Shown here: positions 24,086 through 32,964 of the stretch, piece after piece
Layout: every line of letters begins with the position of its first letter
Position numbering within the stretch: position 1 is the first letter of the stretch
Assembly (NCBI GenBank): GCA_045649025.1
Contig: JAZRPB010000004.1
Span: forward strand, 43,358 to 107,357
Direction of reading: 5' to 3'
From: Ornithomonoglobus_A sp045649025
GTDB lineage: Bacteria; Bacillota; Clostridia; UBA1381
DNA: 64,000 nt
Notes under the pieces: model-generated
Database searches by the model: none
What the model was told of the DNA's origin: nothing
What the model saw: only the letters and a program-made list of their open reading frames with translations
Made by a program: the position numbers and the translations under genes

Positions 24086-25366
24086 ATGAAGAAAAAATTT
24101 TTATTTATGGTTTTATATTTGCTGATTTGTTTTGCAAACAATGTTTATGCAGCTGGTAATGAAATAACAAATGTTTATGCAGATGTTTATGGGATTGAAA
24201 TTAATTTTTCATCTACGGTGGCAAGAAGTGATTATTCCGATTTTTCACTAACTTGTGATGGGGAGAATGTTACCTGTAACCTAACAAGGTCGGGTAAAAA
24301 TTTAACTGTAACACCAAGTGAACATTTACAAGCAGATGTAATTTACACTATGTTTGTTTGCGGTGTTGAAAAAAAGTTCAAGATTAAGACTGTGTTCTTT
24401 GAGGATTTTAATGATGTTGCAGATACAGACATTACCAACACAGTAATTAATCAGAATTCGTATGGTGCATATTCTGTGAGTGTTGGTGATGGTGGTACTT
24501 TCTTTAAAAACGGCACTGTTGGTATCACGGACGGAATGTTAAAAATCACAGACACAACCGACGGGTACAGTCTTGTTAACTCAACAGTGACAGCTGATGT
24601 GAAGGGGTATGCCATTCATACATTTAATAATGGTGTATTAAGAGATCCGAGAGTGTCATCATCACGATTATGCATATATTCAAGAGGTAGCGGTAATTAT
24701 GGAAATATTAGTGCTGTATGTGGAAAATTTAGTAATACAAACTATATGGCAACAATAACCAATGAAAATGGAATCAACACTTTAGCAGAGTCAAGTGCAT
24801 ATCCGCTAAAGGACGGAGTTACAAATTATGCCGTGGGTACAATGTTGGGTGCTATTGATGAAATAAATCAAAAGGTTACTGTATCAAAAGACACGTTAAT
24901 ACAAACAGAATCATCCCAAAGGAATATTGGAATTAGAGCAAACAACGCAACAATGCGAGCATATGCAGATGGTGAGAGTGTAATGCTTGCCGATTCCCAA
25001 ATTCCTGTTGCAGAGGGGAATGTAGTTTTTACATCTGAAAAATCTGTGATGCTGATTGATAATGTGCAAGTAACAGTGTATGAGGATTATACAGATAAAC
25101 GATACATTGAAATTGATAAATCAAGCATTGTTACCGATGATGGTATCAGCTTTGATGTTGTGTTATATGGTGATATATCAGGCGGAAGTGTATATGCTGC
25201 ACTTTATTCAACAGACGGTGTTTTACAGGGTGTAGACATTAAGAGTGCATCAGCAAGTGTTAATATTTCTTTTGATGAAAATGCAACAGGTTCGTATGTT
25301 AAAATTATGTGGTGGGATAGTGATATGCTTCCATTATCGGATATGAATTTTGTTAATTTAGAGTAG
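24086..25366 (+). CDS. secreted protein with N-terminal Ig-like domain
   Basis: 426 residues. A signal peptide (1-23, cut near VYA-AG) is followed by an SbsA-type bacterial Ig-like domain (about 25-105: ITNVYADVYGIEINFSS ... VIYTMFVCGVEKKFKI). A long beta-rich region begins at FFEDFND (about 112), a start often seen for concanavalin-like modules. The C-terminus VKIMWWDSDMLPLSD resembles a short domain repeated in clostridial surface proteins. There is no sortase motif, SLH or membrane anchor, so it may be released or held by another protein. AAGGAG precedes the ATG. No clear terminator follows. Ligand and role are unknown. Confidence 0.75.
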   Translation: MKKKFLFMVLYLLICFANNVYAAGNEITNVYADVYGIEINFSSTVARSDYSDFSLTCDGENVTCNLTRSGKNLTVTPSEHLQADVIYTMFVCGVEKKFKIKTVFFEDFNDVADTDITNTVINQNSYGAYSVSVGDGGTFFKNGTVGITDGMLKITDTTDGYSLVNSTVTADVKGYAIHTFNNGVLRDPRVSSSRLCIYSRGSGNYGNISAVCGKFSNTNYMATITNENGINTLAESSAYPLKDGVTNYAVGTMLGAIDEINQKVTVSKDTLIQTESSQRNIGIRANNATMRAYADGESVMLADSQIPVAEGNVVFTSEKSVMLIDNVQVTVYEDYTDKRYIEIDKSSIVTDDGISFDVVLYGDISGGSVYAALYSTDGVLQGVDIKSASASVNISFDENATGSYVKIMWWDSDMLPLSDMNFVNLE

Positions 25367-25468
25367 AATTTTAAAAAATTTATTTTTTCTCTGTACAAAA
25401 AATATTTTTAGTGGTAGAATATATATTGTATAGATGTTTATGAATTAAATTAAAAGGAGACGAAATAA

Positions 25469-26947
25469 TTGACTTTAACATTTTCGCCTGTATATCAGAA
25501 TGCAGACAATAAAGAAAGAGTATTTAAAATCGGCAAATTCAGAGAACTTAATATATATGCTGCAGAAATAGTTGATACAACAGGAGTTATATCGGATGAT
25601 GAGTTTCTTTTAGGTGGCAAAGATGTACTGCTTATGGGCTTGACGGAAAACGAATTTATGTACAAAGAAACCAACAAAAGCAAATTACTTGCACTTGTTG
25701 ATGAATTAGTTACAAAAATTCCAAAGGACAGGTTATTATCGTATAAGCAGTTAAACTTTAAAGATGAAATTGTAAAGCAGGAAATAACACCTAAATGCGA
25801 TAGCATAGATGAAGGAGAATATGTTGAATACACTAAAAGTATGGCAATACATATCCCGAATGATGTCAGTGTTGTTGTTAATTCGGATTTTTATCTTGCA
25901 GCAAATTATTATGCAAGAGCGTGTGCTGTTGCAGAGGATAAGCAAACCGATAAAATAAAAGAAAAAATTAAACAAATAAAGACGATAGTTATAAAAAAAC
26001 TAAAGGCATTAAATGAATTTTACTATTTTTATAACAAGTCTATGGGAGAGCGTTATCCTACAATAGGTCCGAATGATTCTGTGTGGATTTTCACAATGGA
26101 AAAGCTTGCACAGGATATTATTGCAAAAAACGAAGGAACTGATTTGGCATATAAAAAGGTTTCGGCAAAAGAGTTTAGTGTTGTTTTAAATCATATGTAC
26201 AGATATGGAATGACAAATATTACTTTCAATCCCGGATATGACTTTATGTTTACCATAAAACGTGATGAATTTATGCCAATAGTGGGATATGAGGATAAAA
26301 AGCTTACTAATAGTGAGCTTCATTATAATCTTATTCGTTTTTTGCAGAATAAGGCGATTAATCTTGAAAATTGTCAAAAAGCGGCGACAACGTTATGGAA
26401 TATAATCAACAAACAATTTAAAGAAACTGTTTTTTTGGTTCCTATGCTGTTTGAGGACGATTTAAATAAAAAGCTTGAAGAAAAGGATATGAAGCTTCAT
26501 TATACCGAAAAAGCAAGTGAAATAGCAAAAAATATGAAAATACATTTCTATGATATGTCTAAATTTGATACAACACCTGTTTGTGAAACTAAAAATATGA
26601 CATATATAACTTTAAAAAGCAAGAATAAGGAAGAAAATGAGTTATCGTGGTTTCCTGTTTTTACCGATATTTTTGAGTTACGTATGGTTGTTGGCGAAAG
26701 CACGAGAGTGGGTGTTATGTCGTTTGAAGATATTATTGCTTATTCACTTGAGAAAACGGATGGGCTTTGTATTAATCCTTTGGGAATAAATCTTCGTCTT
26801 GAAACAAATAAACAACAAAAAGACAGTTTTGAAGAAAAAAGTGATGTGACAACATCACAACAAGAAGAAGTAACTAATAAAAAAGAAAATACAGATGATT
26901 TATTGGAGAAAAAATCTGTATTTAAAAAACTATTCAAAAAGGAATAG
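25469..26947 (+). CDS. unknown protein with SseB-like C-terminal region
   Basis: 492 residues from a TTG start, chosen because AAAGGAGA lies at good spacing and no ATG occurs in frame for about 50 codons. It has no signal peptide. A middle Lys-rich helical part (about 155-195) is followed by a region with WFPVFTDIFELRMVV ... FEDIIAYSL ... GLCINPLGINLRL (about 390-450). That pattern resembles the SseB N-terminal domain of cytosolic proteins. The last 45 residues are Gln/Glu/Lys-rich and disordered, ending in FKKLFKKE. The rest matches nothing I know. A strong terminator follows. Confidence 0.65.
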   Translation: MTLTFSPVYQNADNKERVFKIGKFRELNIYAAEIVDTTGVISDDEFLLGGKDVLLMGLTENEFMYKETNKSKLLALVDELVTKIPKDRLLSYKQLNFKDEIVKQEITPKCDSIDEGEYVEYTKSMAIHIPNDVSVVVNSDFYLAANYYARACAVAEDKQTDKIKEKIKQIKTIVIKKLKALNEFYYFYNKSMGERYPTIGPNDSVWIFTMEKLAQDIIAKNEGTDLAYKKVSAKEFSVVLNHMYRYGMTNITFNPGYDFMFTIKRDEFMPIVGYEDKKLTNSELHYNLIRFLQNKAINLENCQKAATTLWNIINKQFKETVFLVPMLFEDDLNKKLEEKDMKLHYTEKASEIAKNMKIHFYDMSKFDTTPVCETKNMTYITLKSKNKEENELSWFPVFTDIFELRMVVGESTRVGVMSFEDIIAYSLEKTDGLCINPLGINLRLETNKQQKDSFEEKSDVTTSQQEEVTNKKENTDDLLEKKSVFKKLFKKE

Positions 26948-26953
26948 TATATG

Positions 26954-26983
26954 AACACGGGCAGTATTCTGCTCGTGTTTTTT
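26954..26983 (+). terminator. terminator after the SseB-like gene
   Basis: AACACGGGCAG, TATT loop, CTGCTCGTGTT with one G-U pair, then TTTT. The following 125 bases to the SLH gene promoter hold nothing I can identify. Confidence 0.85.
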
Positions 26984-27108
26984 AATGAAATCAATTTTTC
27001 CTGTATATGAAATTAATTGTTTTATAAATAATTTTATGAAAAAAATTTGACTTTCTTCTTATATGTTTAAGTGTATTATGTTGCACTTTAAATGGGTATA
27101 TTTACTTG

Positions 27109-27137
27109 TTGAAAAGTGCATAAATGTGTTGTATGAT
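27109..27137 (+). promoter_or_regulatory. SLH protein gene promoter
   Basis: TTGAAA, 17 bases, TATGAT. Confidence 0.6.
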
Positions 27138-27143
27138 GTATTT

Positions 27144-27161
27144 GCGGTCGATGAGAACCGC
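27144..27161 (+). promoter_or_regulatory. 5'-end hairpin of the SLH protein mRNA
   Basis: GCGGT and ACCGC pair around 8 bases exactly at the predicted transcript 5' end. Such 5' stems can stabilise abundant S-layer-type mRNAs. The untranslated leader is about 60 bases. Confidence 0.4.
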
Positions 27162-27205
27162 AAGAGGTTATACGTTATATTTTGAAGATAGGAGGAAATT
27201 TGTTT

Positions 27206-29770
27206 ATGACTTCAAAAAAACAAATACTTGGTGCTGCATTGTCAGCAGCAATTTTATTGGGTAATATTCCGGTGCTTGCATCAATACCAAGTGATGTTAA
27301 AGGTACTCGTTATGAAGAACCTGTACAGGTATTGAATGCACTTGAAATAATGGTCGGCGATGATACAGGTTCATTTAGACTTGATGATGCAATTTCAAGA
27401 AGTGAGGTTGCAAAAATGGCAGTTCACGCACTTGGCCTTGAGGATGCTGCAGAAGCCTCTAAAGGTAATAAGGACTTTACTGATGTAGGCGCTGACCACT
27501 GGGCAAACGGATATATTCATATTGCATCATCTCAAAAGCTGATTGTTGGTGACGGTGATGGTAAATTCCGTCCTAATGATACAATCACTTATGCAGAAGC
27601 AATGACAATTATGACAAGAGCTGCCGGTTATGAAATGGCTGCACAGGAAAAAGGCGGCTATCCTAACGGATATATGGTTACCGGTACAGGTGCAGGTCTT
27701 GCAAAGAATGTACAATGCGGCATAAATGAAAAAATTTCAAGAGGTAATGTTGCATTTCTAACAAAGAACGCTCTTGAGGCAAATATGATGGAGCAAAAGG
27801 GATATGGTCAGAATGCATCATATGAAGTAACAGATAAAACATTGTTAAGCGATGTTCTTGATGTTGAAAAGGCAGAGGGACAAATTATTGCATTTGAGGG
27901 TGCATCAATAGATAACAATGTATCACTTTCCAATAACAGAGTTAAAATAGGTGATAAAATATATGAAACAGAAATTGACCTATTAGACCTGTTGGGTTAT
28001 AACGTGGTATATTATTATGAAACAGATAGATATGGTGCTAATAAAATAATTCTTGCCATGCCGATAGATAGTCAAAATTCTACTGTTGAAATTGATGCCG
28101 ATGTTTTTAGTAAAATAATAACAAAGAACGGCAATAAGGCGATTGAATACTTTAAGAGTGAAACATCATCTAAAAAAGAAACAGCACAAATTGCTGATGG
28201 TGCAAAGATGATTTACAACGGTAAGTATATTGACTTTAATGACGAATATCTTAATATGAAAGATAAAGCCGGCAGAATTGTTTTACTTGATACAACTAAA
28301 AATGGTATCTATAATATAGTATTTGTTTCAAGCTATAAGAATATGGTTGTTGAAGAGGTAAGTGCAACAAACAAAATTGTTGATAAATACAGCGCACAAA
28401 CTCTAAAGCTTGATGATGAAACAAAATACAAAATTTCACTTGGTTTTGATGAAATAAAGCTATCAGATTTAAAGGAATATGATGTATTATCGGTATATGC
28501 GAGTGCAGATAACGAGATGTATAACATCATCGTAACAAGAAATGTTGTAGAAGGAAAAATCAACGCAAAGGATGATAAGGGCTTCTATATAAACGATAAG
28601 CAGTATAAGGTTGCAGATAACTATACAGACACAATTTCAATTGGTATGGTGGGCAAATTCTATCTTGACGTAGATGGTAGAATTGCTGCTGTTGATACTG
28701 CAAGCACATTAAGCACAAACTATGCATATCTTTTAAAGGCATATACAGATAAAGGAACAGACACATCAAGCTTTAAGCTATTCACCAAAGCAGGTGAGGA
28801 AAAGCTATATGAAGCAAATGAGAAGATAAAGTTTAACGAAACAACAGGTGTTAAGGCATCAGAAGTGGTTAATTCCTTAAATTCTGATAACGGTGAAACA
28901 AAAGAACAGCTTGTTACTTTTACAACCAATGACAGTGGTAAAATTACAGGCATAAAAACTGCAGTTGATAACACAGCCACAGGTAACATTAATAAGGATA
29001 AGTTTACAGTAAACTATAATCTTATAGATGCAATATACAATCAGGAAACATCAAAGCTTGGAAATGTAAGAATTGATGATAACACAATAATATTCAGTAT
29101 TCCGTCAGATTCAGATGAATATGAAATTGCAGATAAAAAAATATTTGAGGATGAACAAAAATATAATGCATATGTATATGATATGACAGAAAGCTATACT
29201 GCACGTGTTGTGGTTGTAACAAATTCAGCACTTAAAGCAAAAGCAGATGCACCACTTGCAATTGTATCTAAAATCTCATCAGCGGTAAACAGTGATGATG
29301 AAGAGGCAAGTCTATTGACTGTTTATGTAAATGGAGAAGAAAAGAAGATTTTTGCCGAAAACAGCAGTGTTCTTGTAAAGGGCGAGGCTAACAAGGCATT
29401 AGAGCAAGGCGATATAATCCAATATAAAACAAATAATAAGGGTGAAATTGTAAGCATCAGGGTGCTTATGGATATTAATTCAAAATCAACAGAGGCTATA
29501 ACAACACCAACAGATGATTTAAAAACAGTATATGGTAAGGTTACAAAGAAATTTACAGATTCAATTAACGTAACTGTAAATAACGGCAGTGTAACAAATT
29601 ATATTATACCATCAGAAGCAAAGGTATATTCCGTTGATACAACTCTTGCTAAAAACAATATTGAAGTAGCCTCAAGAGGCGATATTCAAAATTATGACAG
29701 TGATGAAGGTAACAGAGTATTCCTAAAAGTTTACAAGGATGCGGTTACAGAGGTTGTTATCATAAAATAA
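27206..29770 (+). CDS. SLH-domain cell-surface protein
   Basis: 854 residues. A signal peptide (1-26, cut near VLA-SI) is followed by three SLH repeats (about 28-85, 91-145 and 150-200) that bind pyruvylated secondary wall polymer. A long beta-rich, Asp/Lys/Ser-rich ectodomain runs to the C-terminus without a membrane segment. The SLH core motif (normally TRAE) reads SRSE, TYAE and SRGN, so two repeats are degenerate. ATG 27206 was chosen for AGGAGG at good spacing; an in-frame TTG at 27182 lacks one. Long leader, strong ribosome site and size suit an abundant coat protein. The CsaB-type enzyme at 38.4 kb would make its wall ligand. Confidence 0.88.
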   Translation: MTSKKQILGAALSAAILLGNIPVLASIPSDVKGTRYEEPVQVLNALEIMVGDDTGSFRLDDAISRSEVAKMAVHALGLEDAAEASKGNKDFTDVGADHWANGYIHIASSQKLIVGDGDGKFRPNDTITYAEAMTIMTRAAGYEMAAQEKGGYPNGYMVTGTGAGLAKNVQCGINEKISRGNVAFLTKNALEANMMEQKGYGQNASYEVTDKTLLSDVLDVEKAEGQIIAFEGASIDNNVSLSNNRVKIGDKIYETEIDLLDLLGYNVVYYYETDRYGANKIILAMPIDSQNSTVEIDADVFSKIITKNGNKAIEYFKSETSSKKETAQIADGAKMIYNGKYIDFNDEYLNMKDKAGRIVLLDTTKNGIYNIVFVSSYKNMVVEEVSATNKIVDKYSAQTLKLDDETKYKISLGFDEIKLSDLKEYDVLSVYASADNEMYNIIVTRNVVEGKINAKDDKGFYINDKQYKVADNYTDTISIGMVGKFYLDVDGRIAAVDTASTLSTNYAYLLKAYTDKGTDTSSFKLFTKAGEEKLYEANEKIKFNETTGVKASEVVNSLNSDNGETKEQLVTFTTNDSGKITGIKTAVDNTATGNINKDKFTVNYNLIDAIYNQETSKLGNVRIDDNTIIFSIPSDSDEYEIADKKIFEDEQKYNAYVYDMTESYTARVVVVTNSALKAKADAPLAIVSKISSAVNSDDEEASLLTVYVNGEEKKIFAENSSVLVKGEANKALEQGDIIQYKTNNKGEIVSIRVLMDINSKSTEAITTPTDDLKTVYGKVTKKFTDSINVTVNNGSVTNYIIPSEAKVYSVDTTLAKNNIEVASRGDIQNYDSDEGNRVFLKVYKDAVTEVVIIK

Positions 29771-29812
29771 CTCTGATAATATGACTTGTTTTAAATCTCT
29801 CCTTACTATCAT

Positions 29813-29843
29813 AAAAGGGACAGTAAAATTTACTGTCCCTTTT
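29813..29843. terminator. bidirectional terminator between SLH gene and phosphohexomutase gene
   Basis: AAAAGGGACAGTAAA and TTTACTGTCCCTTTT form a 15-bp stem with A and T runs on both sides. Confidence 0.88.
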
Positions 29844-29846
29844 GTA

Positions 29847-31577
29847 TTATAAATTAAATTGTTTTTTGCAGTCTGCAAGAGTTTCTTCAATTATTGTGTT
29901 TGCTTCATCAAGTGATGTTGCATTAGTTCCAAGATAAATTTTAATTTTCGGCTCTGTACCTGATGGTCTCACAATAAAATATGTTTTACCGTCAGACAGG
30001 TTGTATTTTAGAACATCAGCCTTTGGTAAACCTTCAAGACGCGATGTGTTGCCGTTTTCATAGGTAATAGTTTGTGACTCGTAGTCGGTATAAGCAATAA
30101 TATTCATACCATTTACTTTTGTTGGCGGTGTGGTACGCAGTGATGAAAGCAATGCTGCCATTTTTTCCATACCATCCTTGCCAGGCATTGTAAATGAAAC
30201 TGTTTTTTCAACGAAGTAACCGTATTTTTTGTAAATATTTTCCATTGCCTCGTAAAGAGATATGCCTTTTTGTTTGTAATATGCAGCCATTTCTGCAATT
30301 AACATCGTGGCAACAACGCCATCCTTATCTCTTGCGTGGGTGCCAACAAGGTAACCATAGCTTTCTTCAAAACCAATAAGATATGTGTGTGAATTTGTTT
30401 GGGCAAATTCAGTCATCTTTTCGCCAATGTATTTAAAGCCTGTTAAAACGTTCATTGTTTCAATATTGTAGCTTTTTGCTATTGCTGTTGCAAGCTCTGT
30501 TGTTACAATTGTTTTTATTATAACACCGTTTTGAGGTAACGTGCCTTGCTCTTGTTTTGAACGCAGTATGTATTCAACAAGCAATGCACCTGTCTGGTTA
30601 CCTGTGAGCGTCTGGTATTCACCGTTTGCATCACGAACCACTATGCCAACTCTGTCACAGTCGGGATCGGTACCTATTATAACATCAACATCATTCTTCT
30701 TTGCCATTTCAATTGCTAAAGCAAAACCCTCTTTATCTTCAGGATTTGGTGACTTAACAGTGGGGAAGTTGCCGTCTTCGGTGTCTTGTTCCTTAACAAC
30801 AAGCACATTTTTAAAGCCAATTCTTTTTAAAATTTCCTGAATTGGACGTGAGCCTGTACCGTGGAACGGTGTATACACAAATTTAAAGTCATCAGCAACT
30901 GCTGTGACAGAATCAGGGTTTAGCTGTTGTCTCTGAACTGTTTGAAGGAATTTTTCGTCTATTTCCTTATCTACAATAACAAGTAAATCCCTTGCTTTTG
31001 CTTCATCAAGTGAAATGTATGTAACATCATTAAATACATCACATTTATTTATGGTATCAACAACAACATCGGCTGCATCAGGTGGAAGTTGTCCGCCGTC
31101 GGGACCATATACCTTGTAGCCGTTATATTCCTTGGGGTTATGTGATGCAGTAATCATAACGCCTGCACTGCATTTAAGCTCACGTATAGCAAAAGATACC
31201 TCGGGAACAGAATGTACAATAGGGAACAAATACGCCTTAACACCCTGCGATGCTAAAACCTTTGCGGTTTCTTCAGCAAATTCACGTGAAAAATTACGTG
31301 TGTCGTAGCCAATTAATACACCTGCATTTGAAGCATCTTCACCACCTGATTTAACATATTGAGCAACACCCATTGTGGCACGGCGAACGTTGTATATATT
31401 CATTCTGTTAGTACCAACTCCGAGTATTCCTCTCATACCCGCAGTACCAAATTCAAGCTCACGATAAAATCTGTCCTCTATTTCTGTTTCATCTGTAAGT
31501 TGTTTTAGCTCATCTCTATCCTTGTCCGATAAAACATTAGAGTTCAACCAAATGTTATATATATCTTTGTAATTCAT
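29847..31577 (-). CDS. pgcA: phosphoglucomutase/phosphomannomutase (alpha-D-phosphohexomutase)
   Basis: Interconverts hexose 1- and 6-phosphates, feeding nucleotide sugars for wall glycans. It has 576 residues, typical of the long PgcA form. The catalytic phosphoserine is S145 in TASHNPKEYNGYK, the metal loop is DPDCDRVGI, the sugar loop is GFEESYGYLVG and the C-terminal phosphate loop is RPSGTEPKIK. The start was set at MNYKDIYNIW, with GGAGG 6 bases upstream. It is monocistronic with its own promoter. Confidence 0.93.
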   Translation of the reverse strand: MNYKDIYNIWLNSNVLSDKDRDELKQLTDETEIEDRFYRELEFGTAGMRGILGVGTNRMNIYNVRRATMGVAQYVKSGGEDASNAGVLIGYDTRNFSREFAEETAKVLASQGVKAYLFPIVHSVPEVSFAIRELKCSAGVMITASHNPKEYNGYKVYGPDGGQLPPDAADVVVDTINKCDVFNDVTYISLDEAKARDLLVIVDKEIDEKFLQTVQRQQLNPDSVTAVADDFKFVYTPFHGTGSRPIQEILKRIGFKNVLVVKEQDTEDGNFPTVKSPNPEDKEGFALAIEMAKKNDVDVIIGTDPDCDRVGIVVRDANGEYQTLTGNQTGALLVEYILRSKQEQGTLPQNGVIIKTIVTTELATAIAKSYNIETMNVLTGFKYIGEKMTEFAQTNSHTYLIGFEESYGYLVGTHARDKDGVVATMLIAEMAAYYKQKGISLYEAMENIYKKYGYFVEKTVSFTMPGKDGMEKMAALLSSLRTTPPTKVNGMNIIAYTDYESQTITYENGNTSRLEGLPKADVLKYNLSDGKTYFIVRPSGTEPKIKIYLGTNATSLDEANTIIEETLADCKKQFNL

Positions 31578-31620
31578 ATTGTACCTCCATTTATACATTA
31601 AATATATTCATCATAATTCA

Positions 31621-31649
31621 ATTATATACTATTTTTTTGTTTTTTTCAA
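31621..31649 (-). promoter_or_regulatory. pgcA promoter
   Basis: Minus strand TTGAAA, 17 bases, TATAAT. Confidence 0.75.
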
Positions 31650-31699
31650 GATAATATAATTAATTGAAATAAATATGTAAAAATTTATTTGTAAAATAC

Positions 31700-31728
31700 T
31701 TGAAAATAAATAAATTTTATGTTAAAAT
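31700..31728 (+). promoter_or_regulatory. rnpB promoter
   Basis: TTGAAA, 17 bases, TAAAAT, six bases before the RNA 5' end. Confidence 0.7.
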
Positions 31729-31733
31729 ACACG

Positions 31734-32059
31734 TTGAGTAAGTTAGGTGGTTGCGCCCGTAAGGGTGAGGAAAGTCCGTGCTTCATAGAGCAGAATGCCG
31801 GTTAACGGCCGGTGGAGGTGACTCCAAGGATAGTGCAACAGAAAATAAATGCCATCTTTTTTGGCGATTGTGGAAAAGTGAGGTAAGAGCTCACTGGGAA
31901 TATTGGTAACAATAATCTCGTGTAAACCCCATTCGAAGCAACTTCGGGGAAGTTAAGCTTGCTCGGCATTTCCCCTCATAAGGCTGTAAGACTTTTGGTA
32001 ACAAAAGTAGTAGATAGATAACCACCCACGACAGAACACGGCTTATCGACTTGCTCACT
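31734..32059 (+). ncRNA. rnpB: RNase P RNA
   Basis: Catalytic RNA that matures tRNA 5' ends. The conserved region GAGGAAAGTCCGTGCTTC near the 5' end and ACAGAACACGGCTTATCGA near the 3' end are unmistakable. The P1 helix closes TGAGTAAGT with ACTTGCTCA. Length is about 325 bases. Ends are set by P1 and may be off by a few bases. Confidence 0.96.
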
Positions 32060-32064
32060 TTATA

Positions 32065-32104
32065 AAAAAACATTATTGCTGTTTTGTAGCGGTAATGTTT
32101 TTTT
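32065..32104 (+). terminator. rnpB terminator
   Basis: AAAAAACATTATTGCT pairs with AGCGGTAATGTTTTTT, with two G-U pairs, around a 7-base loop. Confidence 0.85.
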
Positions 32105-32144
32105 ATTATTATAAAAAAATAAAAAATTTCCCAATAATTTCTTT

Positions 32145-32173
32145 GGATAATTTTCTATGCTGTGATAATACTA
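32145..32173 (+). promoter_or_regulatory. candidate SigG/SigF promoter for spoVT
   Basis: GGATA, 17 bases, AATACTA, close to the SigG pattern (GHATR, CATNHTA). SpoVT is SigG-dependent in Bacillus. Confidence 0.4.
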
Positions 32174-32209
32174 TGTATGTAAAATTAGTTAAAAAGGAGA
32201 AAACATACT

Positions 32210-32746
32210 ATGAAAGCAACAGGAATTGTAAGAAGAATAGATGATTTGGGAAGGGTAGTTATCCCAAAAGAAATCAGAAGAACTATGAGAATCAGGGTTG
32301 GTGATCCACTTGAAATCTACACAGAAAAGGATGGAGAAGTTATATTTAAAAAATATTCACCAATTGGAGAATTGGGGGATTTTGCATACAACTATGCCGA
32401 AACACTTGCAAAAGCAAGCGGACATGGAGTATGTATAACTGATCGCGACAGTGTAATAGCAGTATCGGGTGTTCCTAAAAAAGAATTAATGGAGAAAAGA
32501 GTATCGCCAGAGCTTGAAAAGGTTATGGATGAAAAGGTAAATATTAATTCTAAATCAGATAAAAAGGTTTCAGTTGCAGATGGAAACGATAAATATAGTG
32601 CAAAGGTTGTATTTCCAATCGTTTCAGAGGGAGATACCATAGGATCGGTCTTATTCATTATGAATGAAGAAGAAAGACCATCTGAAATAGAAACCAAACT
32701 TGCTGAAACTGCTGCAGGTTTCCTGGGCAAGCATATGGAAGGCTGA
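32210..32746 (+). CDS. spoVT: stage V sporulation protein T (AbrB/SpoVT transcription factor)
   Basis: Late forespore regulator that tunes SigG-dependent genes, acting as a DNA-binding tetramer. It has 178 residues, full length. The N-terminal swapped-hairpin AbrB domain is nearly identical to Bacillus (GIVRRIDDLGRVVIPKEIRR) and is followed by a C-terminal GAF-like domain (about 55-175). AAAAAGGAG precedes the ATG. The gene is monocistronic. Confidence 0.95.
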   Translation: MKATGIVRRIDDLGRVVIPKEIRRTMRIRVGDPLEIYTEKDGEVIFKKYSPIGELGDFAYNYAETLAKASGHGVCITDRDSVIAVSGVPKKELMEKRVSPELEKVMDEKVNINSKSDKKVSVADGNDKYSAKVVFPIVSEGDTIGSVLFIMNEEERPSEIETKLAETAAGFLGKHMEG

Positions 32747-32752
32747 ATTTAA

Positions 32753-32792
32753 AACAATCATCCTGTTCATCATTTGGGATGATTGTTTTTTT
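32753..32792 (+). terminator. spoVT terminator
   Basis: AACAATCATCC and GGATGATTGTT pair around 13 bases, followed by a T-run. Confidence 0.85.
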
Positions 32793-32873
32793 ATTATAAA
32801 TAATGCACAAAAACAAAGAACAAGGTGTATTTTTTTTGTAAATATTAAATTTGTATTAAAAAAGAAAAAAATG

Positions 32874-32902
32874 TTGCAAAAAAATGGAAAATGGGTTATA
32901 AT
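32874..32902 (+). promoter_or_regulatory. decarboxylase operon promoter
   Basis: TTGCAA, 17 bases, TATAAT, about 62 bases before the first start codon. Confidence 0.65.
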
Positions 32903-32964
32903 GTATAATGAGGTAATAATTTTTTTAAATTATTGTAATTCAATATAATAATGGAGGTCAGATC

